Source: an uncultured Lachnospiraceae bacterium (lineage in GTDB: Bacteria > Bacillota > Clostridia > Lachnospirales > Lachnospiraceae). Taken from it: a stretch of 14,082 nucleotides of DNA. A model generated the notes under the pieces. That model had not been told where the DNA came from. It was given only the letters and a program-made list of their open reading frames with translations, and did not search any database. The stretch spans positions 1-14,082 of the forward strand of contig CAMWWJ010000052.1 in NCBI GenBank assembly GCA_947177925.1. The letters are read 5' to 3'. A program made the position numbers and the translations under genes. Positions 1 through 7,291 of this stretch are shown here, piece by piece; within the stretch, counting starts at the first letter, position 1, and the number at the start of each line of letters is the position of its first letter.

Positions 1-192
1 ATTCTATGTATTGGGAGGTCAACACCTTGTAGTACACGATTACTTCCATATAAAAAGCATATCATATATTCTATAATTCGACAATAAAGTTTCTTAATTT
101 CATATATAAAATTTTTCAAATTTTTTCTAACACCCCATCCAAATCCATTCCTACTTCCCAAAACAAGCTAATCCAATACAATATTTTTTATA
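1..192. other. AT-rich intergenic region, no supported gene
   Basis: The segment is very AT-rich (runs such as atatataaaatttttcaaattttttc near 103-127) and every frame is closed by stops. Frames 1 and 2 stay open from the left edge only to about 87 and 76, so the tail of a gene outside the window cannot be excluded, but nothing recognisable is encoded. A minus-strand promoter-like pair (TTGTCG at 84-79, 17 bp, TATGCT at 61-56) faces the left edge. It could serve a divergent gene, but the evidence is thin. Confidence 0.35.
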
Positions 193-226
193 TTTAGAGA
201 AAACTTAGAGACTCCTATGCTATCCT
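193..226 (+). promoter_or_regulatory. Candidate sigma-A promoter of the lipoprotein/ABC operon
   Basis: Two overlapping readings are possible. TTTAGA (193-198) and TATGCT (216-221) are separated by 17 bp, each matching consensus at 4 of 6 positions. Alternatively TGCTATCCT (218-226) is an extended -10 box without a good -35. Either would start transcription around 228-233, giving a leader of about 60 nt before the ATG at 294. AT-rich DNA upstream could act as an UP element. The assignment is inferred from sequence only. Confidence 0.4.
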
Positions 227-258
227 ATGAAAGAAATGAGGGAGAAACAAAAACAACG

Positions 259-290
259 TGACTTAACAAAAAAGTCAGGCAAAAGGAGGA
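259..290 (+). promoter_or_regulatory. Leader hairpin and ribosome binding site of the lipoprotein gene
   Basis: TGACTT (259-264) and AAGTCA (272-277) form a 6-bp stem with a 7-nt A-rich loop, ending 7 nt before a strong GGAGGA Shine-Dalgarno at 285-290. The ATG at 294 is well spaced from it, which fixes the start. The hairpin is small and may be coincidental. Confidence 0.5.
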
Positions 291-293
291 AAC

Positions 294-2816
294 ATGAAAA
301 AGATTAAAAAACTGTTAAAAAGAGGAACGGCTCTGTTGCTGGCAGTGATGATGCTGGCTCTTGCCGGGTGCGGCAATCAAGATTCAGCGTCAGAAGGGGG
401 AACTGACAGCGAAAATAAAGAAAGCAAAAAAGAAAATGAAAGCAATGCAAAAGGAAGGTATATGGAGTCGGATCTGACTTTACCGGAAGGGGTCTTTATG
501 TTTTTGGATATGGTTAAATTAGAAGATGACTCCATCTGCATTTTAGATGGTGAAAAAGGAGCCCTTGTTTCTAAAGACGGAGGGGAGACATGGGAACAAA
601 AAGATACTTACCTGCTGGATAATCTGGAAGAGGGCACTTATGTTTATGAGGCTGTTATGGGTAAGGATGGAAGTTATTTCGTAAAATACTATAAAGATGC
701 AGGTATGGGAAATGACAGCTTCGTTATCGAAGGAAGTAATGTCATTATAGATGAAAATGATTTAAGCCCAGAGGATGACACTGCAGATAAAGAAGCTGAA
801 GTGAACCCGGCAGATGATGCTGCAGAAGGAGAAGCAGGAATGGATTCGGCTGGTGATGCTGTAGGTATGGAAGATATCAATTCTTCATTTCATCTTATGT
901 ATATTGACAAAGATGGAAATGGGACTTCCATAAATACAGCGGAATATGTGGACAGCATTGGCATATTATCTGATGGAACCCTTTTGGCTTCCATAGAGGA
1001 TAAAGTATATACAGTGGATAAAGCTTCCGGGAACCTTACGGATTTCTGTCAGGCGGATGAAAGAATTGAGTATATGCGGCAAATAGGAAATATCTTATAT
1101 TTCGTAGGTTTAAAAATCGAGCAATATGATTTGGAGTCAAAAACCTTTATAGAGGATCCGGTATTAGATGATTTTTCTACGGAAAAACTTTCTGTACTTG
1201 GAGATACAATCTATTCTGACACAGGTGCGCCAAAACCAATTCTGCTTTGTGAAGGGGACGAAGAAAATTCTATATTTATTGGATGCTCTGACGGTCTTTA
1301 TCGTCATGTGGTAGGTGGAAATGTAATGGAAGAGGTTATGAAAGGAAGTCTTTCTTCTCTGGGAGATCCGTCCTATTCTCTTTTGGATATGATAAGAAAA
1401 GAAAACGGAGAATTCCTGATTGCTTATCTTAAATTTGATTCCACCAGTGAAATCCTGATAAAAAACTATGTTTATGACAGCGAGGCAGCAGCCGTTCCAG
1501 AGAAGCTTCTAAAAATCTACAGCTTAGAGGAAAACAGCATGATTCGACAGGCAGTTTCAGAATTTCAAAAGAACAATTCGGAAGTTTATATAGACTATGA
1601 AGTAGGAATCAGTGAAGGAAGCGGCATGACGAAAGAGGATGCCATCCGGAACCTGAATACACAAATATTGAGCGGGGAAGGTCCTGATATTCTCTTATTA
1701 GACGGTATGCCGGTTCAGTCATACATGGAAAAAGGAATCTTGGCGGACTTAAGCGAAATGCTTGCAAAGGATTTTGGACAGGATGCGTTTTTTGAAAATA
1801 TAATCAATGCCTATAAAAAGGAAGACAGCATTTATGCACTTCCTGTCAGGTTCCAAATTCCGGTTTTATACACGGAAAAATCCGTAGCAGATGGAATTAC
1901 GGATTTGACTACTTTAGCAGATGCGGTAGAAACGTTTCGGAATGAAAAAGGAACCGGCATCATTACCGGTGCCTTCAATGAAACAGAAACGTTAAACAAG
2001 CTTTTTGATGTAAATGCTCCTGCATGGATGGCGGAAGACGGCATGATCAAGAAGGAGGAACTAACCACCTTCCTGACTCAGGCAAGAAGGATTTATGAAG
2101 CAGAACAAAAAGGTATTACAGGCGAAGAAAAAAAGGAGCATGAGGAAAGTGCAGCTTTTTCCGAACGGTATGTAGGAAAGGATTATTACCTGAATGCTGC
2201 AAATGATGTATTGGATTATCTGGAAAATAAACAACAGATGGGCTTTGGCAGAAGCAGCTGCGTTTCTTCCGCTTATATGGATTATTCCATGATCACCTCT
2301 GTTTTAGATAAAAAGGAAAGCCAGCAGGAAGTCAAACTGCTGCCGGGGAAGAAAGGAAAGGTATTCATTCCCGTTTCCGTAATAGGGGTTTGTGAAAACA
2401 GTTCTTCCAAGGAACTGGCCACAGATTTTGTTTCTTATCTATTGTCGGAGGATTTACAGGCCATGTCTGTTGATTCAGGTTATGCTGTAAACAAGAAGGC
2501 ATTTTCCGATTCTCTCATAAGCCCGTACGAAAGCCAGGAGGTTGAAAAGGAAACAGGATTCAGCATGTCATGGATGTCTGTAGATGAAGAAACCGGTAAA
2601 GAAAGCGTGGGCAGTTTAGAGGTTTTATGGATCAATGAAGAGAGACAGCAGAAGCTGGAAGAAATGACGGCTTCTTTAGATACACCTGCACTTACAGATG
2701 CTACCATAAAAAATGTAGTGCTTGAGTTAGGACCGGCGGCCCTGAATGGAGAAAAGCCCGTAGAAGACGTGGCAAATGAAATCATCAACAAAGTACAGAT
2801 TTACCTTTCTGAATAA
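294..2816 (+). CDS. Lipoprotein: Asp-box propeller-like domain fused to an ABC solute-binding protein
   Basis: Probable membrane-anchored substrate receptor of the ABC importer encoded next. The signal peptide has a Lys/Arg n-region, a hydrophobic core at residues 12-24 and a lipobox L-A-G-C with Cys26 as the lipidated residue; a Ser/Glu/Lys-rich tether follows to about residue 54. Residues 60-400 look beta-rich and contain a perfect Asp-box (S-x-D-x-G-x-T-W, residues 93-100), typical of beta-propellers. They are interrupted by an acidic Asp/Glu/Ala low-complexity stretch at about 153-195. Residues 405-840 resemble family-1 extracellular solute-binding proteins: a helix after LLKIYSLEEN, then LSGEGPDILLLDG and YMEKGILADLSE, the usual ligand-lobe signature. 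At 840 residues it is about twice the length of a normal sugar-binding protein, because of the N-terminal half. The ligand cannot be read from sequence. It is the first gene of a five-gene operon. Confidence 0.85.
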   Translation: MKKIKKLLKRGTALLLAVMMLALAGCGNQDSASEGGTDSENKESKKENESNAKGRYMESDLTLPEGVFMFLDMVKLEDDSICILDGEKGALVSKDGGETWEQKDTYLLDNLEEGTYVYEAVMGKDGSYFVKYYKDAGMGNDSFVIEGSNVIIDENDLSPEDDTADKEAEVNPADDAAEGEAGMDSAGDAVGMEDINSSFHLMYIDKDGNGTSINTAEYVDSIGILSDGTLLASIEDKVYTVDKASGNLTDFCQADERIEYMRQIGNILYFVGLKIEQYDLESKTFIEDPVLDDFSTEKLSVLGDTIYSDTGAPKPILLCEGDEENSIFIGCSDGLYRHVVGGNVMEEVMKGSLSSLGDPSYSLLDMIRKENGEFLIAYLKFDSTSEILIKNYVYDSEAAAVPEKLLKIYSLEENSMIRQAVSEFQKNNSEVYIDYEVGISEGSGMTKEDAIRNLNTQILSGEGPDILLLDGMPVQSYMEKGILADLSEMLAKDFGQDAFFENIINAYKKEDSIYALPVRFQIPVLYTEKSVADGITDLTTLADAVETFRNEKGTGIITGAFNETETLNKLFDVNAPAWMAEDGMIKKEELTTFLTQARRIYEAEQKGITGEEKKEHEESAAFSERYVGKDYYLNAANDVLDYLENKQQMGFGRSSCVSSAYMDYSMITSVLDKKESQQEVKLLPGKKGKVFIPVSVIGVCENSSSKELATDFVSYLLSEDLQAMSVDSGYAVNKKAFSDSLISPYESQEVEKETGFSMSWMSVDEETGKESVGSLEVLWINEERQQKLEEMTASLDTPALTDATIKNVVLELGPAALNGEKPVEDVANEIINKVQIYLSE

Positions 2817-2888
2817 ATGAGAGATAACACAAACGGTCGCCGGCTGATACCGGCGGCCGTTCCATCAAAAAGAAAGTCATTATTATGA
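2817..2888 (+). other. Possible 23-codon coupling ORF between lipoprotein and permease
   Basis: An ATG directly abuts the lipoprotein stop (TAA-ATG at 2814-2819) and opens a 23-codon frame. It runs through the GC-rich hairpin and ends in a TGA at 2886-2888 that overlaps the permease ATG at 2885 (ATGA). It has no Shine-Dalgarno of its own, so translation would need reinitiation by ribosomes finishing the lipoprotein. The peptide (Arg/Lys-rich, no recognisable family) is probably unimportant. The arrangement would suit translational coupling, but chance is a real alternative. Confidence 0.3.
2832..2861 (+). promoter_or_regulatory. GC-rich intercistronic hairpin
   Basis: AACGGTCGCCGG (2832-2843) pairs with CCGGCGGCCGTT (2850-2861) over 12 bp, with one G-U wobble and a 6-nt loop. 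No U-run follows on either strand, so it is not a classical intrinsic terminator. In solute-binding-protein operons such hairpins often stabilise the upstream mRNA end or lower downstream expression, so that binding protein exceeds permease. That role is inferred here. Confidence 0.7.
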
Positions 2889-3787
2889 AAGCTTACAAGA
2901 ATATATCACATAGAAAAAGAAAAGAGGCTGTGACAGCATTTTTATTCCTGCTTCCAAGTCTTTTAGGAGTCAGTATTTTTATCATGGTTCCTTTTTTAGA
3001 TGTTATCCGCCGTTCTTTTCTGACAGCGGTTACGGGGAGCTTTACGGGAATCGAAAATTACAAAATGATATTTCACAATCAGGCATTTTTATTGGCGGCA
3101 AAAAATACGGTTTCTTTTGCGGCAGTCTGTCTTCCCCTTTTAATTATTATTTCCCTGTTTATAGCAGTGCTTCTAAGCAGGATGAAACAAGTACAGTTTT
3201 TAAAATCCGCTTATTTATTTCCAATGGCGGTTCCGGCGGCTACTGTGGTACTCATATGGAAAATGCTTTTTCACAAGCAGGGAATCCTGAATGCCCTTCT
3301 AATAAAATTTGGAGGGACACCCATTGATTTTATGGGAAGCAATATGGCTTTCTGGGTGCTTGTCATCAGTTATATCTGGAAAAATCTAGGATATACGGTT
3401 ATTTTATGGCTGGCGGGAATTCTCAGTATTTCGGAATCCATATTAGAAGCGGCAAGGGTGGACGGGGCCAGTGAAAGGGTCTGTTTTTGGAAAATCATCC
3501 TGCCTAACTTAAAGCCTACCTTATATACCATTACGGTATTATCTTTTTTAAATTCCTTTAAAGTATTCCGGGAGGCTTATCTGGTAGCAGGCTCCTATCC
3601 TCACGAAAGTATGTATTTGCTGCAGCATCTATTTAATAACTGGTTTCTAAATCTGGAACTGGATAAAATGGCAGCAGCAGCGGTATTTCTTGCAATTGTC
3701 TTAACCGGTTTTATTTTATTGCTGCAATTTTTGTGGGATGAAAGAGAAAGGGATGAAAAGCCGGAAAAAATAAGAAAAAAAGGGTAA
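2885..3787 (+). CDS. Sugar-type ABC transporter permease (MalF/UgpA-like)
   Basis: Integral membrane subunit of a binding-protein-dependent ABC importer. At 300 residues it has the usual family length, with about six hydrophobic segments (near 18-36, 75-98, 108-127, 155-178, 212-232 and 262-283). The cytoplasmic EAA loop that docks the ATPase is intact at residues 188-211 (E-A-A-R-V-D-G-A, later I-I-L-P-x-L-K-P). The gene starts 68 bp after the lipoprotein stop, behind a strong hairpin. The sequence upstream of the ATG (aaagaaagtcattatt) has only a poor Shine-Dalgarno, so translation may be coupled or weak. No other start fits the N-terminus expected of the family. It should pair with the next gene product. 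No ATPase is encoded nearby, so a shared MsmK-like subunit would have to energise it. Confidence 0.93.
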   Translation: MKAYKNISHRKRKEAVTAFLFLLPSLLGVSIFIMVPFLDVIRRSFLTAVTGSFTGIENYKMIFHNQAFLLAAKNTVSFAAVCLPLLIIISLFIAVLLSRMKQVQFLKSAYLFPMAVPAATVVLIWKMLFHKQGILNALLIKFGGTPIDFMGSNMAFWVLVISYIWKNLGYTVILWLAGILSISESILEAARVDGASERVCFWKIILPNLKPTLYTITVLSFLNSFKVFREAYLVAGSYPHESMYLLQHLFNNWFLNLELDKMAAAAVFLAIVLTGFILLLQFLWDERERDEKPEKIRKKG

Positions 3788-3796
3788 GAGGTTATA

Positions 3797-4666
3797 ATGT
3801 TTTCATTTCATTTTTCAAAAAAGAAGTACAACAACATAGCCAGGGGAATATTGCTTGGCAGCATAGGGTCTATTATCTGCCTTCCGGTATATTTGTTGTT
3901 TATCGGTTCCTTTAAAGGGCTGGCGGAATTAAAAGAAAACCTGATGCCGATTCTGACGGAAGCAGGGGGAATGGCAGAATTTGGCCTGTTTCCCCAATAT
4001 CCTACTTTTTTAAATTATCTGGAATTATTTTTTGATAAGCCGGATTTTTACGTGGTTTTTTTTAATTCCATGAAAATAGTTTTCATAACTCTGGCAGGAC
4101 AGCTTTTGGCAGGAGTACCGGCGGCCTGGGCTTTTGCAAGATTCCGTTTTTTGGGAAAACAGGTATTGTTTACTTTCTATATTATTTTAATGATGATGCC
4201 CTTTCAGGTCACTATGCTTTCCAATTATCTGGTATTAAACAACATGGGGCTGATCAATACGAATTGGTCTATCATTTTACCTGGTATTTTTTCCACATTT
4301 CCGGTGTTTTTGATTTACCGGTCCTTTTCCGGTATTCCCAAAGGGCTGTTAGAAGCAGCCAGAATAGATGGAGCAGGAGAATGGCAGCTTTTTATCCGGA
4401 TTGGCCTGCCTCTTGGCTCCACTGGAATCTTATCGGCATTTGTGCTGGGATTTTTGGAATATTTCAGCCTGATTGAACAGCCGCTAGCCTTTTTAAAGGA
4501 TAAGGATTTATGGCCTTTGTCTTTATATCTGCCGGAAATCGGTTTGGAAGAAGCGGGATACGCTTTTGCTGCTTCTGTGGTAGCATTGATACCGGCAGTA
4601 TTTGTGTTTTTGTTGGGACAGGATTATTTGGAGAAGGGAATTGTTGCTTCTGCTATGAAGGAGTGA
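3797..4666 (+). CDS. Sugar-type ABC transporter permease (MalG/UgpE-like)
   Basis: Second membrane subunit of the importer, 289 residues, the normal size. A first membrane span at about 16-37 is followed by the extracellular stretch FGLFPQYPTFLNYLELF, typical of MalG-type proteins. The EAA loop is intact at residues 186-210 (E-A-A-R-I-D-G-A, then I-G-L-P). The C-terminus keeps the family pattern Gln-Asp-Tyr-Leu-x-x-Gly-Ile then Lys-Glu. It begins 9 bp after the previous stop with a GAGG motif 5 nt before the ATG, so the two permeases are co-transcribed and probably form a heterodimer. Its substrate is unknown; oligosaccharides or glycans are family-based guesses. Confidence 0.93.
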   Translation: MFSFHFSKKKYNNIARGILLGSIGSIICLPVYLLFIGSFKGLAELKENLMPILTEAGGMAEFGLFPQYPTFLNYLELFFDKPDFYVVFFNSMKIVFITLAGQLLAGVPAAWAFARFRFLGKQVLFTFYIILMMMPFQVTMLSNYLVLNNMGLINTNWSIILPGIFSTFPVFLIYRSFSGIPKGLLEAARIDGAGEWQLFIRIGLPLGSTGILSAFVLGFLEYFSLIEQPLAFLKDKDLWPLSLYLPEIGLEEAGYAFAASVVALIPAVFVFLLGQDYLEKGIVASAMKE

Positions 4667-4678
4667 GGTTTGAAAATT

Positions 4679-6328
4679 ATGAGTGAGAAACTAAGAAAAT
4701 TTTTGTTTTATTGTAAGTCTGGTGATACAGCAGGCGGAAAAATAAATATAGAAAAAGAGATTGGAAAAAAGGCGGATAGTTTTCAGGGAAAGGTGTTGAA
4801 GGCGGCCTTTTGGTTTTTTCTTGTCTTTTTTATTTGTGGGTTGATATCGCGGGGGATGTACGGGGCAATGCTGCCAAGGGTAAGTGTGGAAAGTCCGAGC
4901 AGGATGTATTTGAATCATAAGGTGGAAGCGGAAGGAAAAGTTGTGGAAAATAAGAAAACGGCTGTATTGGCAGAAACGGGCATACGGATAGAGGCTGTTT
5001 TGGTAAAGGAAGGACAAAGTGTAAAGAAAGATGAGCCTTTGGTGCAGCTGGATTTGAAGGATTTGGAGGATTTAATAGAAAATAAAGAAATTGAAATTGA
5101 AAAGAACGAAATACAAATCAGGACTATGGAAAAAAATGAGGCATTGGCAGCAAATGAAAAGGCAGTGAATCAAAAAAGAGCCAATGAGGATTATGAAAAT
5201 GCCAGACAAAAAGGGGATATCAGCTTAGGAGAAGTCCAGGACAAAATCAATGAAGCAAAGGCGGAGAGAGATAAGCTTCCTTCACAAAAGGAATATGTAG
5301 CAGCTGCAAGAAAGCAGGATGGAGAATACCAGACTTTATTGAATGATTTAGAAAAAAAGAAGGAGCAGCTTGAAGATTTAAAGTCTAAGGAAGCCGCATC
5401 AGAAGAAGAAAAAGAAGAAAAAAAGAAGGCTATTGAAAATCTGCGAATAGAAATTGAAGAGGCGAGAGCAGCATTATCAAGTTATAAAGAAAAACAGACA
5501 GCAGCTTTCAAACAGGAATGGGAAACAAAAAAAGCACAGTTAGACCAGGATATCAGCAACTATGAAAAAGAAAGCAGACAAGCTTCTATGCAGAAGGATG
5601 ATGATATGCGTCTGGCAGGCAGAGCAGTGGAGGATGCAAACAGAGAAACGGCAGCGGACAGTTCTTTGGAACTGGCAAGGCTGGAAAAAAGAGAATTGGA
5701 AAAACAATTGAACACCTATCGGAAAATCAAAGAAGAAGGTGGAAAAATCCTTGCGCCCGTGGAAGGAGATATTGTGGAAATTCATGCTGTGGAGGGAGAC
5801 AGAACCGGTGACGGCGCACTTCTTCATATGACTGACAGGGAGGAAGGATACTGCTTCCAAGCGGAAATTTCAAAAGGAGATAAAAAATATGTACAATTAG
5901 GGGACCCGGCAGAAGTGGAGCTTGGCTCCAATCAGGAAACTTTTTCGGATATTCCCGTAGAAACAATGGAGGAAAGCAAGGAGCAGAAAGATTCATACAT
6001 CCTTTCCTTTCCAGTAACAAAAGAAATGGGAAACCTGGGGGATACAGGCATTATGAGGATAACAGTAACCGGAGAGGAAAAAAAGCTTTGTGTGCCTTTA
6101 TCAGCCATTCACAGCGACGGGAAACAAAATTATGTATTATCGGCATCTGTCAGCAAAACGATTTTAGGAGAAGAATTAAAAGTGGTGAGACATAATGTAA
6201 CTATACTGGATAAAAATGAAGCCTATGCGGCAATTGATCAGGGAAGCATCTCGGAGGAAGATAAGATTATTGTAAGCTCCACCAAACAAATTGAGAAAGG
6301 CGATACGGTTCGCCTTTTAGAAGAATGA
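4679..6328 (+). CDS. HlyD/MacA-like membrane-fusion (adaptor) protein with long coiled coil
   Basis: Adaptor-type protein anchored by one membrane helix (about residues 41-58), with the rest outside the membrane. A first lipoyl half-motif lies at about 82-127 (V-L-A-E-T-G-I then V-K-E-G-Q-S-V-K-K-D-E-P-L-V-Q-L-D). A very Glu/Lys-rich coiled-coil hairpin spans about 128-350. The second lipoyl half is at about 354-386 (I-L-A-P-V-E-G-D-I then V-E-G-D), followed by a beta-barrel/MP domain to the end. In Gram-positives such proteins (for example YknX) normally serve an exporter, yet here the gene follows importer permeases by only a few bases. The ATG at 4679 has GAGG 10 nt upstream; a TTG at 4670 with AAGGAG 6 nt upstream is an alternative adding three residues. 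The stop overlaps the next start. Confidence 0.85.
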   Translation: MSEKLRKFLFYCKSGDTAGGKINIEKEIGKKADSFQGKVLKAAFWFFLVFFICGLISRGMYGAMLPRVSVESPSRMYLNHKVEAEGKVVENKKTAVLAETGIRIEAVLVKEGQSVKKDEPLVQLDLKDLEDLIENKEIEIEKNEIQIRTMEKNEALAANEKAVNQKRANEDYENARQKGDISLGEVQDKINEAKAERDKLPSQKEYVAAARKQDGEYQTLLNDLEKKKEQLEDLKSKEAASEEEKEEKKKAIENLRIEIEEARAALSSYKEKQTAAFKQEWETKKAQLDQDISNYEKESRQASMQKDDDMRLAGRAVEDANRETAADSSLELARLEKRELEKQLNTYRKIKEEGGKILAPVEGDIVEIHAVEGDRTGDGALLHMTDREEGYCFQAEISKGDKKYVQLGDPAEVELGSNQETFSDIPVETMEESKEQKDSYILSFPVTKEMGNLGDTGIMRITVTGEEKKLCVPLSAIHSDGKQNYVLSASVSKTILGEELKVVRHNVTILDKNEAYAAIDQGSISEEDKIIVSSTKQIEKGDTVRLLEE

Positions 6329-7209
6329 AGAAATTAGGCAGATGGGTTTTGATATTCCTTTTATGGATGGGTATGATGGCTTATCTGCTGATTGGAAAAC
6401 GTATATTAGATGAAATTTCCCAGAAAAAAAAATATACAGAATGTTCTATTGAAAATACCCAGTCACGGGAAAAGGAAGAATGGGGCATTTATCCAAGAGA
6501 TGCCCTTTCTTATCTGGAAAAGGAAGAAAAAAAGGATATGCCCTTATCCTTTACATTTTGGAGAGAAAAGAAAGACCAGACCGTTGAAAATAAAGAGCTT
6601 TTCCGTAGCGGAACATTTCCGGTGGTGGAAATCTGCGGGAATTCCTCGCTGCTCTTTCCCGGTGAATTTCCTCTGAAAAAAGAAGACACGGAAGGCTGTC
6701 TGATTGGCGAAGACACGGCATGGCAGTTATTTGGCGATACGAATGTGATTGGAAAAACCCTTATATATAGAAAGAAGACTTATTCCATACAGGGTGTGCT
6801 GGCAAAAAGAGATATTTTTGTATGTCAGGCTTCCAAAGGCAGTGATTTATTATTCAATAACATAACCTTTTATGGGGACAATTATCTGGAAAAAGAAAAG
6901 ATTAAGGAACAGTTGGAAAACGAATACAGCCTGAGCCTAAAGGAGTCTCCCAAGTATTGGTACTATATTTTTACCAGAGCGGCTCTTTTTCTTTTTCCTA
7001 TGTGTCTCATGGCATGTTTCCTGTTTTTATCCAGGAAGAAAAAAATATTGTTCAAGGGCATGGTTTTTGTTACGGTCCTTCTTTTAGCCGGAGGTATTGT
7101 ATTTATATTTGATATTACCCCTGATAAATTGCCCAATCGTTTATCGGATGTTGACTTTTGGATAGAGGCCTTTCAAAAAGGTAAGGAGGATTTATTTTCT
7201 TTGTTGTAA
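6325..7209 (+). CDS. Small membrane protein with MacB-like extracytoplasmic core
   Basis: Protein of 294 residues with one N-terminal helix (about 7-24), an extracytoplasmic domain (about 30-210) and two C-terminal helices (about 216-235 and 241-262). Residues 125-160 (C-L-I-G-E-D-T-A-W-Q-L-F-G-D, then V-I-G-K-T-L, then Y-S-I-Q-G-V-L) match the signature of the MacB periplasmic core domain, where a permease marks 'active, x-LFG, IGK, V-x-GV'. A real MacB/FtsX-type permease has three C-terminal helices and about 380-400 residues, so this is a shortened or divergent relative. No ATPase partner is encoded. ATGA overlap with the adaptor stop implies translational coupling and a joint function. 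It is the last gene of the operon. Function is unknown; the MacB link is inferred from motif memory and not from a search. Confidence 0.7.
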   Translation: MKKLGRWVLIFLLWMGMMAYLLIGKRILDEISQKKKYTECSIENTQSREKEEWGIYPRDALSYLEKEEKKDMPLSFTFWREKKDQTVENKELFRSGTFPVVEICGNSSLLFPGEFPLKKEDTEGCLIGEDTAWQLFGDTNVIGKTLIYRKKTYSIQGVLAKRDIFVCQASKGSDLLFNNITFYGDNYLEKEKIKEQLENEYSLSLKESPKYWYYIFTRAALFLFPMCLMACFLFLSRKKKILFKGMVFVTVLLLAGGIVFIFDITPDKLPNRLSDVDFWIEAFQKGKEDLFSLL

Positions 7210-7217
7210 CCTTTTTC

Positions 7218-7246
7218 TTGCCAATTTTAAGAAAGAACAGTATATT
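7218..7246 (+). promoter_or_regulatory. Sigma-A-type promoter of the hydroxyacid dehydrogenase
   Basis: TTGCCA (7218-7223) and TATATT (7241-7246) each match consensus at 5 of 6 positions, with an ideal 17-bp spacer. Transcription would start near 7253, which separates this gene from the ABC operon and argues for the ATG at 7292 over an in-frame ATG at 7256-7258 that would lie almost at the transcript end. Confidence 0.7.
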
Positions 7247-7291
7247 TATATCAGATTGAATGAAAGTAAATATAAATGCGGAGGCAGGCAG

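Noticed and set aside
35..84. Divergent minus-strand gene starting near 37 with a promoter at 84-56
   Set aside because: The putative ribosome binding site would lie at the transcript's first bases, the start is GTG, and only 12 codons are visible with no recognisable sequence.
2832..2861. GC-rich hairpin as an intrinsic terminator
   Set aside because: No U-run on either side, and the permease gene follows immediately in the same operon.
4264..4476. 70-residue ORF inside the second permease gene
   Set aside because: Frame-shifted shadow of a conserved permease; no independent start signals.
7256..7291. Upstream in-frame ATG for the dehydrogenase
   Set aside because: It lies almost at the predicted transcription start with no ribosome binding site, while GGAGG precedes the ATG at 7292.
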